In this document: piece by piece, positions 23,938-40,609 of the stretch
Layout of the letters: the number at the start of each line of letters is the position of its first letter
Position numbering within the stretch: position 1 is the stretch's first letter
Source: Pithys albifrons albifrons
Lineage: Eukaryota; Chordata; Aves; Passeriformes; Thamnophilidae
Assembly: GCF_047495875.1 (NCBI RefSeq)
Contig: NC_092474.1
Coordinates: 3,985,001 to 4,049,000 of the forward strand
Direction: 5' to 3'
DNA length: 64,000 nt
Made by a program: the position numbers and the translations under genes
Notes under the pieces: model-generated
Told to the model about the DNA's origin: nothing
Seen by the model: only the letters and a program-made list of their open reading frames with translations
Database searches by the model: none

Positions 23938-26707
23938 ATGCCTTAATCCCTGGGCAGGCTGTTAAATTCCTCCTTTCTACAACCATGCCCATGCTGGATG
24001 GTAGTGTTATGCTATGCTGTAAAATCCTGACTGTCTAACAGGAGCACAGGGATTCCTGAAACTGTGGCTTGCATTTCTGAGTTTAAAGAATGAGGGGAAA
24101 GTCGGTGTCTGATAATCTTACAATTTCAGCTGTTTTCCTGGGCTCCTTTTCTACAATTTTTCTCCATCCATCATGGTTTCTTCAGCCTCCACGTGTTTCG
24201 TGACTCTCAGCACTTCATCATTTAGCCATTGGGTTGATGTTTTAGTTGCCTGATAAAACAGTTTGTATTTCTAAGTGGATTTTGTCCTGCCAGCTGGCAG
24301 CCAGGGCTACAACCTTTTGCTTTTCATAAACAGCTGCCTAGTGGTCACTTCTTCCTAGAGAATGTTAAAAAGTGGCAAATGATTTAGAGGGTTAACATTT
24401 TTGACTGATTGCTCCTGGGATTTTGCTGCAGAAGTAAAAAATGTCAGTCTTTTCCACAAGTAAGAGGTCCTGCTCAGTAAAATTTTTTAAAATCTCTATT
24501 TTCAAAAGAGCAGTTTGGTTCCAAAAATTGTGACTCATTAAACTGGAGTCTAAGGCTGCAGAGTTTTAATATAAAAGAAAAATGCATGTGCACTATAATT
24601 CTTTCTCAGTCCATGTTTTAAGTTGCCATATTTTGTTTCATAACATTTAACTTTGACCACTGATGAAGGACACTGGGGGGTTCTCACATATTTGAATTCC
24701 ACAGTAGGGTCATTAGAACAATTGTGTGTTGTGACAAGAAGTCTCTCACTCCTTCTTATCTATCTTATACTGAAATGCACAAATAGCATTAAACAGTCCA
24801 AGGATATGCATGAATTTGGGGGCTGAGAGGAGATTTAATTACTATTTTTTCAGGATTTATATGTGGAGGGGATTGCCAGCTGCCTTTGTGTTCCTGAGAG
24901 GTAGCTCTGTCTTGGAGAGCAATCAACAGGGAGGTTTTTGTGTAATTCCCAGTTATCTCTGCTTCTCCTTCCTTGGATCAGCCAAACCTTTTTTCTGTGG
25001 CTCTTCCAGTATTAAAATTATGACTGTAACTGCTCTGACATGCACTGGAGCCAACTGCTGCAGCTGGATACAGACAACACTGCATGTCCCCTACATTAAG
25101 GGCACAGAATAATTGTGAGCAGTGTCATTTTTGTATTAATTGAACTCCCTTCTGCATCAGTGGCTTCATTGAGCTATTAGGCTTTGCCTGCAGCAGAACT
25201 CCTTGCTACTATTTAGCAAATGTAGCTTTGGTGGCCACTCGTGCAGATGATGGGAAGGTGGTTAAATATGTCAGTATTAGAGGTACAGTGTTCAGCCTGG
25301 ATTTCATGTATATAACAAAAATTCCTATTTCAATTGCTTAGTGAATATCTATTTTATGCCAATAGCAACTCGTTGGAGCAATGAAGGCTTTTTTCTCCAG
25401 TAAAGAATCTGCACCCTTTATTTATACACTTACTTTACATTTTCTTTACTGTAGACCTCATTCTGTAAACCTTCAATATTGTCATCAGGAATCTGGAATT
25501 GCTCCCAGGGGTGAGGACGCGCCTTTATGAAAAACGCTTTGCAGGCTCAGGATTTTTGCAGCAAAGACAGTTATATGCTGGATTTCTGTCTCTCAGATGC
25601 TGCTCTTTGAACATCTGACATACATGCCATTGAATGAAGGGCAAACACAGCACATGTGGATCCATGGGCCTGCTTTAGAATTTTTGGACAAGCTCATGTA
25701 ACGGTCCAGCTTGCCATAAATTGCTCCTCTGTTACCTCCTAGAGGGAGCTGCACAGAAGCAATGGCTGAGAGAATTCCTGTGTAAGAGAACTGAGTATTC
25801 ACAATTTCTGTGATGTCCAGAAAATGATTTTATCTGCAGCTGTGAGAAGTTGCTAGGGAACAGTGCTAACTCATTTTTGCTGATGGCTCTTCGTTAGCAC
25901 TGCCGAGGTAATGCCCTTCCGTTGCTCAGTGATTCTGCCATCTCATTTTGCATTAGGATGGCATTTGGAGTGTCCTGCTTGTGAAGTTTGAAGTAAACTT
26001 TGTAAAAAAGAACATTTTTCAGATCACCTCTAAGCACCAAACCCTCTATGGAGTGCTCTGAGTTTCATGATCTGAAAAGGCGGGTTCAGTGTCGAGTGCT
26101 GGGGCTGCAGGAGCTGAGCCCTCTCCGGGAGCCTTTGGGGGCTTCAGCCTCTCCAGCAAAGAACAGGAACATTTTTGGACATTCTTTTGAGTTGAATGAG
26201 CTATCTGCATTTATGATATTATTGTGATTGCTTATACATTTTATCCTGAGCCTTGAAGCATTTGCTTTAAGGTGCATACTCTTGTATTGAATGTCAGACA
26301 GCTGGGGGGGAGTTTGAGTGGTGGCTGTTGATCTCCTTGATAAGTCAAAATTCTTCTTGTTCTGATTGCCAGCAGCATCCCTCCATTCCAATCTTGTTCA
26401 AATGTCATTAGCCAGGTGATAGATCTGGAGTTGTAAAACTGCATCCCTCAAAAAATGACCTCTTGTTGTGTGACTTCAAAACAAAAGGTCCTGTATGAGA
26501 CACTGCTTTGCAGATAAAGCCAAAGAATTAGGCATAACCTCCACTGCTTCTTGGTATATACAAGTCTATTCCTGCTTCTGCAAGCGTTTGTTTTGGAAGA
26601 CTTGTACTGCACAGTTCACCAGCTTTACCTTCTTTATTCCCTGTGCTCAATGTTCTCAGCCAGTGTAAGTGGATCAGGAGGATTTCTCCACTCAGCATCA
26701 AAATATA

Positions 26708-26723
26708 TATGTACATGTACATA
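26708..26723. other. 16-bp perfect palindrome
   Basis: TATGTACATGTACATA equals its own reverse complement. It is embedded in an alternating purine-pyrimidine AT/GT stretch, so it is probably low-complexity sequence rather than a binding site. Confidence 0.9.
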
Positions 26724-29700
26724 AACACACACAGATGTTACTACAGCTCTGTAAAAACTTGTTTTGTTATCCTGTGCACTTTTTACTTAATCTGCATTGT
26801 GGTCTAGGTAGTTCTCTGGGATTGCCCACAACCAACTTCATTCCCATGCTGCTCGTCATCTGTTTCCTACCATATTTTTCAGCTGTGAAATGGGGCAAAT
26901 GGCACTTTGTTTTCACAGCATGGAGTGCCCAGTCCTGTGCTTTGTTTTTCCTATCCTTTCTCAAATCTAAGTCTAATTTACAAAAAAATTGCTGGTTGCA
27001 CAGGCTGTGCTGTTAACAGCTTTGTTGATGTTTGGCCAGGAATGGAAGGGATGTGGTGCATTGTTTGCTTTGCTTTTTTTACAAGCAATTTAGGAAGATT
27101 TTGGACCCTACATAATATTTTTTTCTATTTATTTTTGAAACAGTAGTTGGAAACAGTCCACGGGGCTCCCAACCACTTTAAATCAGCAGGCAGCACTATT
27201 TACCTTCCTGGTTCATTTCTGTAAGCAAACACCTTCTTTCACCCTCTTGAATACATAAATATTTTGTTTTGTTTAGCATTGCTGCTCGCTCTTGCCCAGT
27301 TACCTATTCCTGTGCACCAGCCAGGTCATGATGCAGCCATGAGGTTTATGGAAAACCTGTTTCTCACTTTCCTCATGTTGGGAGTCCCAAGGTGACTGCT
27401 GCTGGAGCCCCAGAGGGGCACAGTGTGCTGTGCTTATATCTCTCTGAAGGTCTCTTTCCTCAGCTCTAATTCAGGGTCTTTCTAAAAAAAAACAAAACAA
27501 AACCAAACAAATCCAGTTCTGCTTCCCACTGAGGATTGGGTCCTCTCATGGCTTGTTTGGTAGGTAAATAGAGGTCAGAGCTACAAACTTGGTCTTTGTT
27601 TCTACTCCAAATTGATTTGTGTGCATTCTTTCCTTTTAGCTCTCCAGAGTCTCGGGTGTTTTGCATCTTGCAAAATATGTTTTTAACAAGGACCTGGCTC
27701 TTGAAAGCCACAGGATTATAATCTAAATCTGTGTGTCACGTGTGCAGTTTTCATACATTTGCACACAAACTTTAAGCACAATAGGAAATTTTATCAAGTC
27801 CAAGAGATATGTATTATGGAGACATCCATTTTATTTAACTCCTGGTATGCACAATTCAACTTGTGAAGCCTAAATAGGTCTCATGCCCTTTCACTAATTA
27901 AATTTTGTTATAAATCCACCTGGGCTGTGTTTTTGCAATATCTACATTTGAATGAGGGTGGAATGGTTTTTCCTCCCGAATTGTTAATTAGATGAAGAAT
28001 CTGTTATGCTGTGGAAAAGCTGCATAGCAAACCCATAGATAAACAGATTGATTTAATTTTAATCTGCTTTCATGGTGATGCATAATGATAACTGGTTTCT
28101 GTCTCCCAGGGCTGAAAACCACAGACCTTAATAAGAGTTTGTGGGTATATCATACAGCTTTAAATAGCTTATGTTGTGCTAGACTGCTCTCCATAAATTA
28201 TTCTAACTCCATCAGTATCTCAGGGACTCCCGATTCTCTTCTGCTGTGGATTTTCAATCAGTGAAACTATTAGTGTAATCTGAAGAAACTTCGAGGCATC
28301 TTCTCTGAAAACAACTGACAAAACTGGTTTGTACATCAAGTATTCAATGGGGAGAACAGAGCAAAAAAAGCCTTACAGAAGCCAGCTCTGCCTGTTAAAT
28401 CACAGCATCCAAACCCTACCTTCTATAAGCCATGCCAAAATTAATAATGGAATTAAACCAGACATTCAGAGGGTTACTATGAATTGTCTTTACTACATGA
28501 CCTATTTTTGGTGATATGTCATTCCTGTTGCTTTCAGAAAGGTGAAGTTCTGTTCAGTCAGTTCTAAAACAGTTTGTTTAAATGGGCCCTTCTCAAGTGC
28601 TTCCATTGAAAGAGTTATGAAGGGTTATTCTTCATAGGAAAATAATTTGTTTCTAATGGTCTAAATTTCTTCAGGGGTTCATGGTAGATACAGATCCAGA
28701 AAACATTTTTACACTTGGTTTTCATTCACTCACTGCAAATAAGCCTTAAGTCCAACAAAAGTGGGCTGAGTTCTGCCTGTTTGCACAATGACAGACACGT
28801 TTTATTTTTGACTGGTGTTCAAAGAGATGAATCTCTTTCAGGCTCAAATTCTGTTCTCTATTAGCTCCAGCCATAAAAAGTAATGAAACTGCAGAGGGAG
28901 GCAAAAGAAGGGTATGGCCTTAAAGTGTATAAATTTAGAATCACCCTAATGTTGTGTGTAATATTGGAAATGGAACTGCTGGAAGCACAAATTCCAGCCA
29001 GTCCTCCTTGCACTATGGAATGGTTAATTTGATCTAATCTATTGAGCCCCTCTCAAACAGGTATAGAGTTTGCCCCAGGTTTGGGTTTTTAGGGAGAATG
29101 GAAAGACAAAGGGATTGCCTGTGGATTGAATTATCTCTGTTTTTTTGCTTTCTCTAGGGAGCTTGGCTCCATGCTTCGCCCTCTTACTGTTGTTAATTCT
29201 GGTGTGCTGTCAATACTGAATTCCCATTCCAGTGCTATTCATTAGCTTACTGACTTTTCTAGCATTCACAAGCCTGCCTCTCCTATGTTGCCTTTAATTT
29301 TGGTACTCCGAAATTTAAAAGAAAACCCTGTCTTGAAGTAAAGACAGAAAATTTGTTGCTGCTTTCCATTGCTTCCTGATGTTTTAGTGCATTTTAGTAT
29401 GATTCCCCCTCTGGGAGGGGAGGAGGTTCTGTGCAGGCGGTGAAACATCAGGACGGAAATGTCAGACTGAAGTGTTCTGGTATCAAAATGGTCTCATTTA
29501 AGCAATGTACAACAGAATGACCTCAGATACTGCAGAGGATGACTGCATTTAATGTTCTCAGAGCATTAACAGTGATCATTCTGTACTCACTTGCCAGCAA
29601 GAGACAGTTACCTGGGAATTCTTTGAATAGATCGGCAGCTTAGTCATTCCAAAATTGCTGCCTAGATTGTAGATCCCACCGTAGCATCTGGTCCCATGCT

Positions 29701-30700
29701 ACCTGATTTTAAAAAGTGACATTTAATTCTGGCCTTCAGGAAAGACCCTGATGAGGTGTGTCAGCTCACAGTTGGCATCAGGAGAATGATTATTTTTGCT
29801 CTTCAACTTCCTCCAAGCTAGCATAGGAGAGCCCCAGGAAATACAGACTAGATGTTTCCATGTCTAGCAGCAGTAATTTGTTATTGGATGAAGAGGTGAT
29901 GTCATTGGAAAAAGCCTTTGTGAAGAGTGACACGTGGCATAGGCATCAGCTAAAATGGACTCTGGGCAATCAGATATGTTTGGAATTTACAGGTTAGGAC
30001 TATGAATCTACTTTCATGGTTTCTTGCAAGGAGAGTTCTGCTGCTGACTTAGATCAGCTTTTGTATTTTCCAGTGAGTAAAAATTGACCTGATTTCTTTG
30101 TTTCATGACATGAAAAGCTACGGTCAGGTCCATTTCTGCTCACATTTTGCTTGCCCTCAGTTTGAAATAGGCTGGTGGGGAAAAAGCCTCTCCCATCCCT
30201 CTTACTCCTGTCACTGTTGTCCAAAGGAGGTGGGACATCAGCAAAGGGAAGGCTGCCATCCCATACAGCTGAACACTGCTTTGGTCTCTCTCCATTGCTC
30301 GGTTAAGATTAGGCTCTGGGCAGGGAAAAGCACTGAAGATAAAGAGAAATAGAACCCCCTTCAAGTTATTTCTGGAATGCTTTGGAATGATACGGTGACA
30401 GGGCAAATTCAGAGCCCTCTGCAATGTCTGAGAGGTGCCTGGAAGCTCTCAAAAATGTACCCCTCTGCACACAATTTATCTGCCACCCCCAAGTCACCAC
30501 TGGGAACAAGATGATACCCAGTGGTAGCACCTGTGTTAACAGCCTCCCTTTTCTTCTTAGCCCTTTGATGCTGAAAGCAGCTCGCAGGTCTCTGCCCTCA
30601 GCACTTACAGTAATAAAAATCTAACTCCGGTGTCATGGGGCTAAAGCATCTTTATTTAGAGCTGTGTAGGGGTTGGATTCCCTTTGTGTTGGGCCAGAGG

Positions 30701-30936
30701 GATGCGTGATATTTGTGTGCTGCGTGCAGGACGTTGTCGGGGGTGCGACGCGGAGAGGGCAGCGCTGCCCGTGGCAGGGTGGGTGGCTGTGGCCCCTCCA
30801 CGCTCCTTGCCTTTGATCTCTCGCACTTCCCGAGGGCGAGATTGTGTGTGCGATCTCTCCCTCTTGCCTTTCCCCGCGGTGCTTCACACCAGACGCTTCG
30901 TGACATTGTGCCGTGGCACTTTAGCAGCACGCGTGC
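30701..30936. promoter_or_regulatory. Compact CpG cluster (possible CpG island)
   Basis: I count 21 CpG dinucleotides between 30705 and 30934, against near absence in most of the window. They include GACGCGG, CCCCGCGG and CACGCGTG. The patch is GC-rich, only about 235 bp long, and ends abruptly in AT-rich sequence. In vertebrates such unmethylated clusters usually mark promoters or enhancers, but no TATA box or recognisable first exon is attached. Open frames on both strands here (85-118 codons) are what stop-poor GC-rich DNA gives by chance. It could be a small or orphan CpG island, or a GC-rich insertion. Confidence 0.45.
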
Positions 30937-34448
<3,512 letters not shown>

Positions 34449-35110
34449 TAGGTCATTTCCAGCAGGATTTCTTTTCATAACAGGTGTTTTTCCTTTTCAA
34501 AGCAGTTTGCCATGATTTTAATAAGTTTTCCTATAGTGCATGGAGAAAATGCTTTTGGAAAAGCTGTGTCTGTCTTTATTATTGCTCATTTAACCACATG
34601 TGCTCTGGACAGAATGTTTGTCAATCCTAATACTCAGATTAGAATTTAGCAGGAAATAATTGTTTTCATAAATTATTAGGAAGAACTTCCATATCTTACA
34701 ATTTGGTTGTGACTAGTTTAAAAATTGAGAAAGGAGAGAACTTCCCTTCATAATCGTGGCATTAATCACTTTCTCCTTATTATAACTGAGATTCTACACA
34801 ATTCCTCTGCTATAGTATCCTGATTTTTTTCTCATCTAAACCAAATATTGTCTCCTACCTGTCTGAATTTCATTGGTCAAAAAAGCAATGTGTATGTATG
34901 CCAAGGTCAGAGCTTCCTACTGTCTAGCACAATCTGTCAGACAGATTCTTTAAAATCCCAGTTCAAAGCTATTTGAAGAAAATGTGCATATTTTCACTGT
35001 CTCAAATGGGCATTGGATCAAAATCAAAGATTATTTCAGCGATGAGTTTCCCATCACACTTTATCTTGTTGGGCCCATACAGTGCATTTGCCTGATTTTC
35101 TCTTCCTCAG

Positions 35111-35285
35111 CAGGCAAATAAAAAGCAACCTCATGGGGGAATTGAATCTTGGCAACTTACTTGCCTTCAGTATTCATCATTCAGTGGCAAGCCTTCAAAA
35201 TGACCCCTTGTACACAGAAAAAATAAATTATGATGTCACCTTTCATGCAGTGGCTGTGGATTCTGTGTACTTGCACGTGCTGAGT
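35111..35285 (+). CDS. Candidate downstream coding exon, same gene
   Basis: The acceptor is TTTTCTCTTCCTCAG; a second CAG three bases on would give a start at 35114, a NAGNAG acceptor. The donor is CTGAGT|GTAAGC. The open frame enters in phase 2, matching the exit of the exon at 34301-34447, and leaves in phase 0. The peptide includes LYTEKINYDVTFHAVAVDS followed by VYLHVLS, an alternating hydrophobic pattern typical of beta strands. I recognise no family. A phase match alone happens one time in three, so this support is modest. I found no convincing phase-0 exon downstream within the window. Confidence 0.28.
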
Positions 35286-38200
35286 GTAAGCACTGCTTGA
35301 TGTTTGGGGAAAGAAAGATACCTACTAGATTTTAGAAATATATTGGGTTTAGAAATATACATGTTAGATTTTACTGGAAAGAAAAACAAGTGAAATTAAG
35401 GTATGTGTGTAACTCTCCTGTAACTTCTGGTTTGACTTATTACATCTGAGTTCTTGGTTGAAATTTTGTGTTTTCTCTTTTCTGTGAACTTCTTCACTGT
35501 AAAAGAGTGCAAAATATTTGCAATGTATTATTCAGTAAGTTGTTTTTGTCATTAAATGTAATTGTATCTGGTTTGCTGTTCATATTAAGAAGCCACCTCA
35601 AGCATTACGTGGGAAAAGAGAGTGTGTTCAGTATTTTGGGGGAAACTTATTTAGATATGTTTGATGCCACCAAAAGGGCACAATGGATAACAGTTAAATA
35701 TTGGGGTGTCTTACCAAATGATTTGCCTCCATAGTTCACTTAGAAATTAAACTCTGTTTGCAAGATCTTTAATTTCTCCTAAAACCCAGAGATCTCATCA
35801 CACGGATGCAAAGGTGGCAATGGTAATGAACTAAAGATTCGATGCCTTTGTGTTTCTGATAGTTTGACACGGATCAGAAAATAGTGTTAATAAAGCTAAC
35901 TTAGTGTGACAGGTGTAATTTCACGGGTTAAGGAGGCACTTGTGCAGGTGACAAATGGAACCAGAATGTCTGAGCGTTTCCTTGGCGAGGTTTGAAATAT
36001 ATCCGTCATTTTATTTGCAGAGGTTTTGGCACCCAAACTTATCGTAACAGGATTAACATATAAATATTATCACAGCCAGCAGGGTGTTTTAGAAGGAATA
36101 TTAACAGCAAATATTGTGAGTCTCTATGAGAATAACTAATTAAGCCCATCTGCCAAATATGATTTGAAGCTGTCGTGCCTTGCTGAGTGTGGGCTTGTGA
36201 CAGTGTTCTGGTTTAATAGTGAAGTAATTACAAAGTTCTCCTCAGTCCTTCTGAGTTCATTCTTGAGCAATAATAATTTGGTAACACTCTGAGTCCTGAC
36301 CCATGAGATTATTAGATGGGTTTACTCCTTGTAGCATCTGTACAGCACTTCTGTTCTTCTCTGTGAAACATCCATCTTCCAATCCTCTGTTGTCAAGCAG
36401 GTGACCAGAAAACCAAACAGAACATGGTGTGATGGGAATGAACCAGTGGCTCAGAAATGTGACTTGGGAAACACTTAAATAATGATTGAATCAGGGAGCT
36501 GCATCCTAATATGAGCCATCCTTTACTTATTACTTTCACAAGTTGACTGATCTTTCTTTTTCTTAATTCCTCATGTAATGAGGTGAATAGAATAGAAAGG
36601 TGAGATTAAGGAGCTCTGCATTTCCAGAATATTTTCTTGAAATGGTGCTGTTTCTCACTGTACCTGAAATGCAGCATCTCTCTGTGCTAGTGGTGATTGA
36701 AAAGAAGAATAGCCAAAAGTGGAAGGTCTGAATTGCTGCCAGTTCTTCCTCTGTGTTTGCTGTTGGACTGGAAACATGCCAGGTGGGATGGGCTTGGAAA
36801 ATTGTTGAGGTGGCTAAAGATAAAGATTTATTGGATTTTCCTCATTTGCAAAACATGACTGATAGTACTTTCCTCAATCCATAGCTGCTGTGGAGACATT
36901 AAGCAAGATGTTCTGATGTGATACTAATGGGTGTTATGATCCTCTTAAAATATTTTGTGTTTATATTTTTGGGTATAAATGTTGGTTATTCCATTACACT
37001 GCTGTTCTCTGTGCTTATGGCAGGAATGAGGCTGTTGGTTCAACCAAGTACAAAATAATTATAGACAAACTTGGGAAACTTAATGTCTGGATATGACCAT
37101 TTGCTGCCTTATGGCCAAATGATTTTACCATGGATGAGCTTTGCTTGGCAATTTCCTTTCCCCTATGCTTATTTCTGGAAATGTAGCAAAGACAGTGTGT
37201 GTTTTGATACTTTTCCTCGTGCACTTTTGAGTTCTGTAGCACTGGAGGAGTTGCTGGTTTATGCTGCCTGAAACCAGACGCTGCTATTAGAGAAACTTAT
37301 TTTCAGTTTGAACTACAAGTGATTGAATCAGTCTGTGATAATATTGACACAGTGAGAGACAATGACAGTCTTTTCTGGGCTACATCCTTCATTTGTTCCT
37401 GCCTGTCTCATTTATTCATGACACTGTATTTCAGTGCTGACTTTTCCTAATGCTTTTACAATAGAAGAATTAACTTGATATTAGTTAATAACAGGGGACA
37501 GGGAAATGTATGGCAACATTGCCTTTGATTTTCCTATACAGTATTTTTTTTTCTATTGCATTCATGCTGTTATCCTTAGTGCCCTGCACTTCTCCTTTTC
37601 AAATGTAGTGATTTAACATTTAGTTTTCATGTTTTAACAGCAGTGAGTTATTGCCTCATTCTCTTACTTGTTGCATCTGCCAGTACATTTGACAGACTCC
37701 CAAGAGTGCTGTAGTCCTGAAACACTCCTAAAGCCAACAAGAGCAACATATTTAACATAAATAACAGCCTAATAGCCACAATAATTATATTATGCCTCTT
37801 GCTGGTGTTCATCAAAATGCTTCATAAAAATAGTTTGATGTTTTAGATCACCATTTTTTTTTCATTGCTATCCATGTGCTCACCTGACTTTACTCAATTT
37901 CTACTCAATCAGAGTTAAAGATGCATGATGTAGTAAAAGTAATTCCAGTGTGTTTTGTTGCATCATGTCATGTGGGAATCACAGGAGGTTTAGTTTATCA
38001 TGATGGAATAAAAGCAAGAAAAAGACTGCAGAATTTGTACACACACATATATATATATATATATTCAAGGTTGATATTTAAAAAGCTGGACAGTCAGAGT
38101 GGGTAAAGGGTTGGGTTGTGCTGTAACTTTGGGTATTTTGATGGTAAGTCAAGCAATTAATTGATTAATTATGTGAATTCTGAGCAAAAAAGATTTCTTC

Positions 38201-39127
38201 TGTTCATTTTTTAATGATAGTTTTATTCCTGGGGGGAACAGGAGGGAAGGGAACCACCTTTTATGTGGTTTCAAAATTGCTTTCTAAGACTAATTATTCA
38301 GGCCTAAAAAAATTTACTATTCCCTCAGCATCATTGATGCTGATGTAGTACATTAAGATATCTACTATCAAGCAGATATATTAGTTTTTGAAATATAAGA
38401 GTTTAACTCCCTTTATACTTCTGACAAATATGGGTAATGATCAGCTATAAACATGTTTATCCTGGGTAGCTTTAGAGTTTCAGACTGTGTACAGTTTGGG
38501 GTTTTCTTTTTCCTTCTTCCTTGTTATTTGAAGCCTTCAGGCTTCTCTCAGAGTTTATATGTTGTGATGATGTGAAAGTACTGAACATCTCAGAAGTCGT
38601 GCTTGCATTCTCCTCTTTGAAAGCAATTAGTCACAAACTTCTATTTCTTATTTTAAAACTTAAATGTGCCCTCTGAGAGAGAACCCTTTGAGATGTTGAA
38701 GCCAAATAAATTTGTATGAACCAAACCTCAGTGCATTATTCTTTTACATGCTGACCCACTTTTTTCACTTTTTACACAGAAAACTATTTTATTTATCAAG
38801 AAATGCAGAGTCTCCCTTGAAATCATTCTGCTCAATGCTAATACACCAGAAAAAATGTTTATGGTTATCATCTTCAATCATATCAAAAGGAAAGAGATGA
38901 AATATTAACCAACAGCTGTTAGAGAAAGGCATTATTAGCCAACTTTTTCACCTGTTTGTGACTCTGTCATTTAAGAACAAAAAGTGCAGGAAAGCAGTTT
39001 AAAGGCATGTGGATGTCCTTGTGGCATCATAGAGGTGGACTCTTCTTGTATCTCTGACAAGTACATTAAAGGAGATTATTGGTAGTGCCTGTACCATTTT
39101 ATATCTCTGTGGTTATCCCTCCATTTT
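35286..39127. other. Noncoding; possible conserved element at 35.8-36.3 kb
   Basis: No gene seen. The stretch 35830-36300 keeps several isolated CpGs (CACGGG, GAGCG, GGCGAG, TCCGTC, TCGTAA, TGTCGTG) in otherwise AT-rich sequence with repeated AATATTA and TAATTAAG motifs, which is what vertebrate developmental enhancers often look like. The (CA)3(TA)9 microsatellite lies near 38041-38064. Confidence 0.5.
38041..38064. repeat. CA/TA microsatellite
   Basis: A short ACACAC run passes directly into about nine TA repeats. It is a simple sequence repeat, probably length-polymorphic. Confidence 0.9.
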
Positions 39128-39218
39128 GAGTGCCCCTTTCCCCAATTTTTGAGTGCCCCTTTCCCCAATTTTTGAGTGCCCTTTTCCCCAATTTTTGAGT
39201 GCCCCTCCTCCAAAATTT
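39128..39218. repeat. 23-bp minisatellite, about 4 copies
   Basis: Four head-to-tail units begin with GAGTGCCC at 39128, 39151, 39174 and 39197. Each continues as a C/T-rich block and closes with CCAATTTTT. Units 1 and 2 are identical, unit 3 has one C-to-T change, and unit 4 is diverged and one base shorter. The near identity of the first three units suggests recent expansion. Confidence 0.95.
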
Positions 39219-40454
39219 GAGGGAAACAATCTAAGCCTAAGTAGTTTGCTGACAGAGAAAAGGCAGATAATTCAGGGATGCAGTGGGACTTCTGTCCTCT
39301 CTTCTCTTTCCCCTTGGCTGATGTGCAGGTTTTCCATGGCTGTTTCTGCCACCTCTTTTGTAGAGCAGATGCTCTTCTTTCTATATTGTGTTTAAGTAGC
39401 TAAAGGAGTATTTCCAATAGTCTGGATAAACTCATGCATATTTAGTGTCTTTTTTTTTTAATCCTGGTGTTATCCAGGGTAATAAATATAATTTTAAACT
39501 TAAGGAGGGATGATTTCCCTTAAGAACCTTCAGAATTCATCATCATTATGTTTGCTCTGGGTTTGTGGTACTTAGCACTTGTAGTTCTTAAACCTTTAGT
39601 AGCCCAGAGCCTGAAAAGAACAATTCCAGTGGGACAAAACCAGTTTGTTCCCTATTACAAAAGAGGCAGCAAGTGAGTAATCTCCTGTCTATTAAAAATC
39701 TGATATTAAATGCAAAAGTGTGTCTTGTGAAAATATTTCTAATGGTGCTGTTGATTTTTTTTCCTTGGAGGAAATCTTGTAAGAATTAATACTAATTACT
39801 CAAAGAGTTGGGAAGTGAGTGGATGACTTAAAATACCAGCTGAGGCTCAAGATACTCCTGTTGTGGTTGAAACATTGGGATTCTCATGTTTAGGGTGAAA
39901 AAGTCATTCAGTTTGTCTGCCACATCTAAGTCAATACACAAGAAAGTGTGGACCAGAAGGTTAACAGAATTATGTAATAATGTCTGGCATCCTTCTACAT
40001 TGCAAAACTAATCCTAAGCAAATTCCAACTTCAAGTACAAGGCTGAAGTTCACTGGGCATTTGAGTTATTTTATGGCTTCAACTCTTAATGTACAGATTT
40101 GTCAATGCCATGAACAAGCTAGAATTGCTGTATTAACCTGTGGGTGGTTTATATGAACTGATGGTGCATGTCTGACTCACTCTAATTATTTCACCTTGGT
40201 CACCTCTGGCTTTTAACCACCTGCAGTGGGGCTTGAGAGAGGCACAGGGAGGGCAGGGGCTAAAGTGGAGGACAGTTCTGACACTACTACATGTCACCTC
40301 TTAGGGGTTATGTGTGTGCAGGGAAGGGTTACATGGCCATGCTTAGGATGAGCTCCATGGGAGTAGATAGACTCAGGAGGGAGCTGCACTGAGCTGGTCA
40401 CTGAGACAATGCAGGAGGCAGTGTTGTGTTGGTTTATGACCCCCTGTAACTGCA

Positions 40455-40530
40455 CAAACCTTAATAACTTGCTCTGGGTCATGTGGGAAGTGTGACAGAG
40501 CAGGATTTAAACAGGGAGCTTCTCATCTGT
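40455..40530 (-). repeat. MIR/CORE-SINE remnant, antisense
   Basis: TAATAACTTGCTCTGGGTCA, then GTGACAGAGCAGGATTTAAA and CAGGG, follows the reverse-complement MIR order 'aagtgacttgcccaaggtcacacag...ggcagagccgggatttgaacccagg'. The match is diverged but collinear across about 70 bases. Confidence 0.55.
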
Positions 40531-40570
40531 CAGGAAGTCCCTTCAGAGGAAACTTACAGCAAAGGCTTTC

Positions 40571-40574
40571 TTTT

Positions 40575-40606
<32 letters not shown>

Positions 40607-40609
40607 TTT
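40571..40609. repeat. Poly-T tract, T16-C-T22
   Basis: T16 (40571-40586), one C, then T22 (40588-40609), directly followed by CAG. It lies about 40 bases from the end of the antisense MIR remnant, but such remnants carry no long tails, so a separate origin is likely. The TTTT...CAG edge mimics a very strong splice acceptor. Confidence 0.95.

Larger units (their letters stand above)
22488..30700. other. Noncoding stretch, two weak exon-like segments
   Basis: No gene is recognised. A 19-bp perfect tandem duplication (23900-23937), a 9-bp inverted repeat (CAAACCTGT 23790-23798, ACAGGTTTG 23812-23820), a 16-bp palindrome (26708-26723) and an A-rich tract (27484-27511) are visible. Segments 22785-22988 and 25455-25510 have splice-like borders and open frames, but support is weak. 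The AT-rich part at about 27880-28260 with several TAAT motifs looks like possible conserved noncoding DNA, by composition only. Confidence 0.6.
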
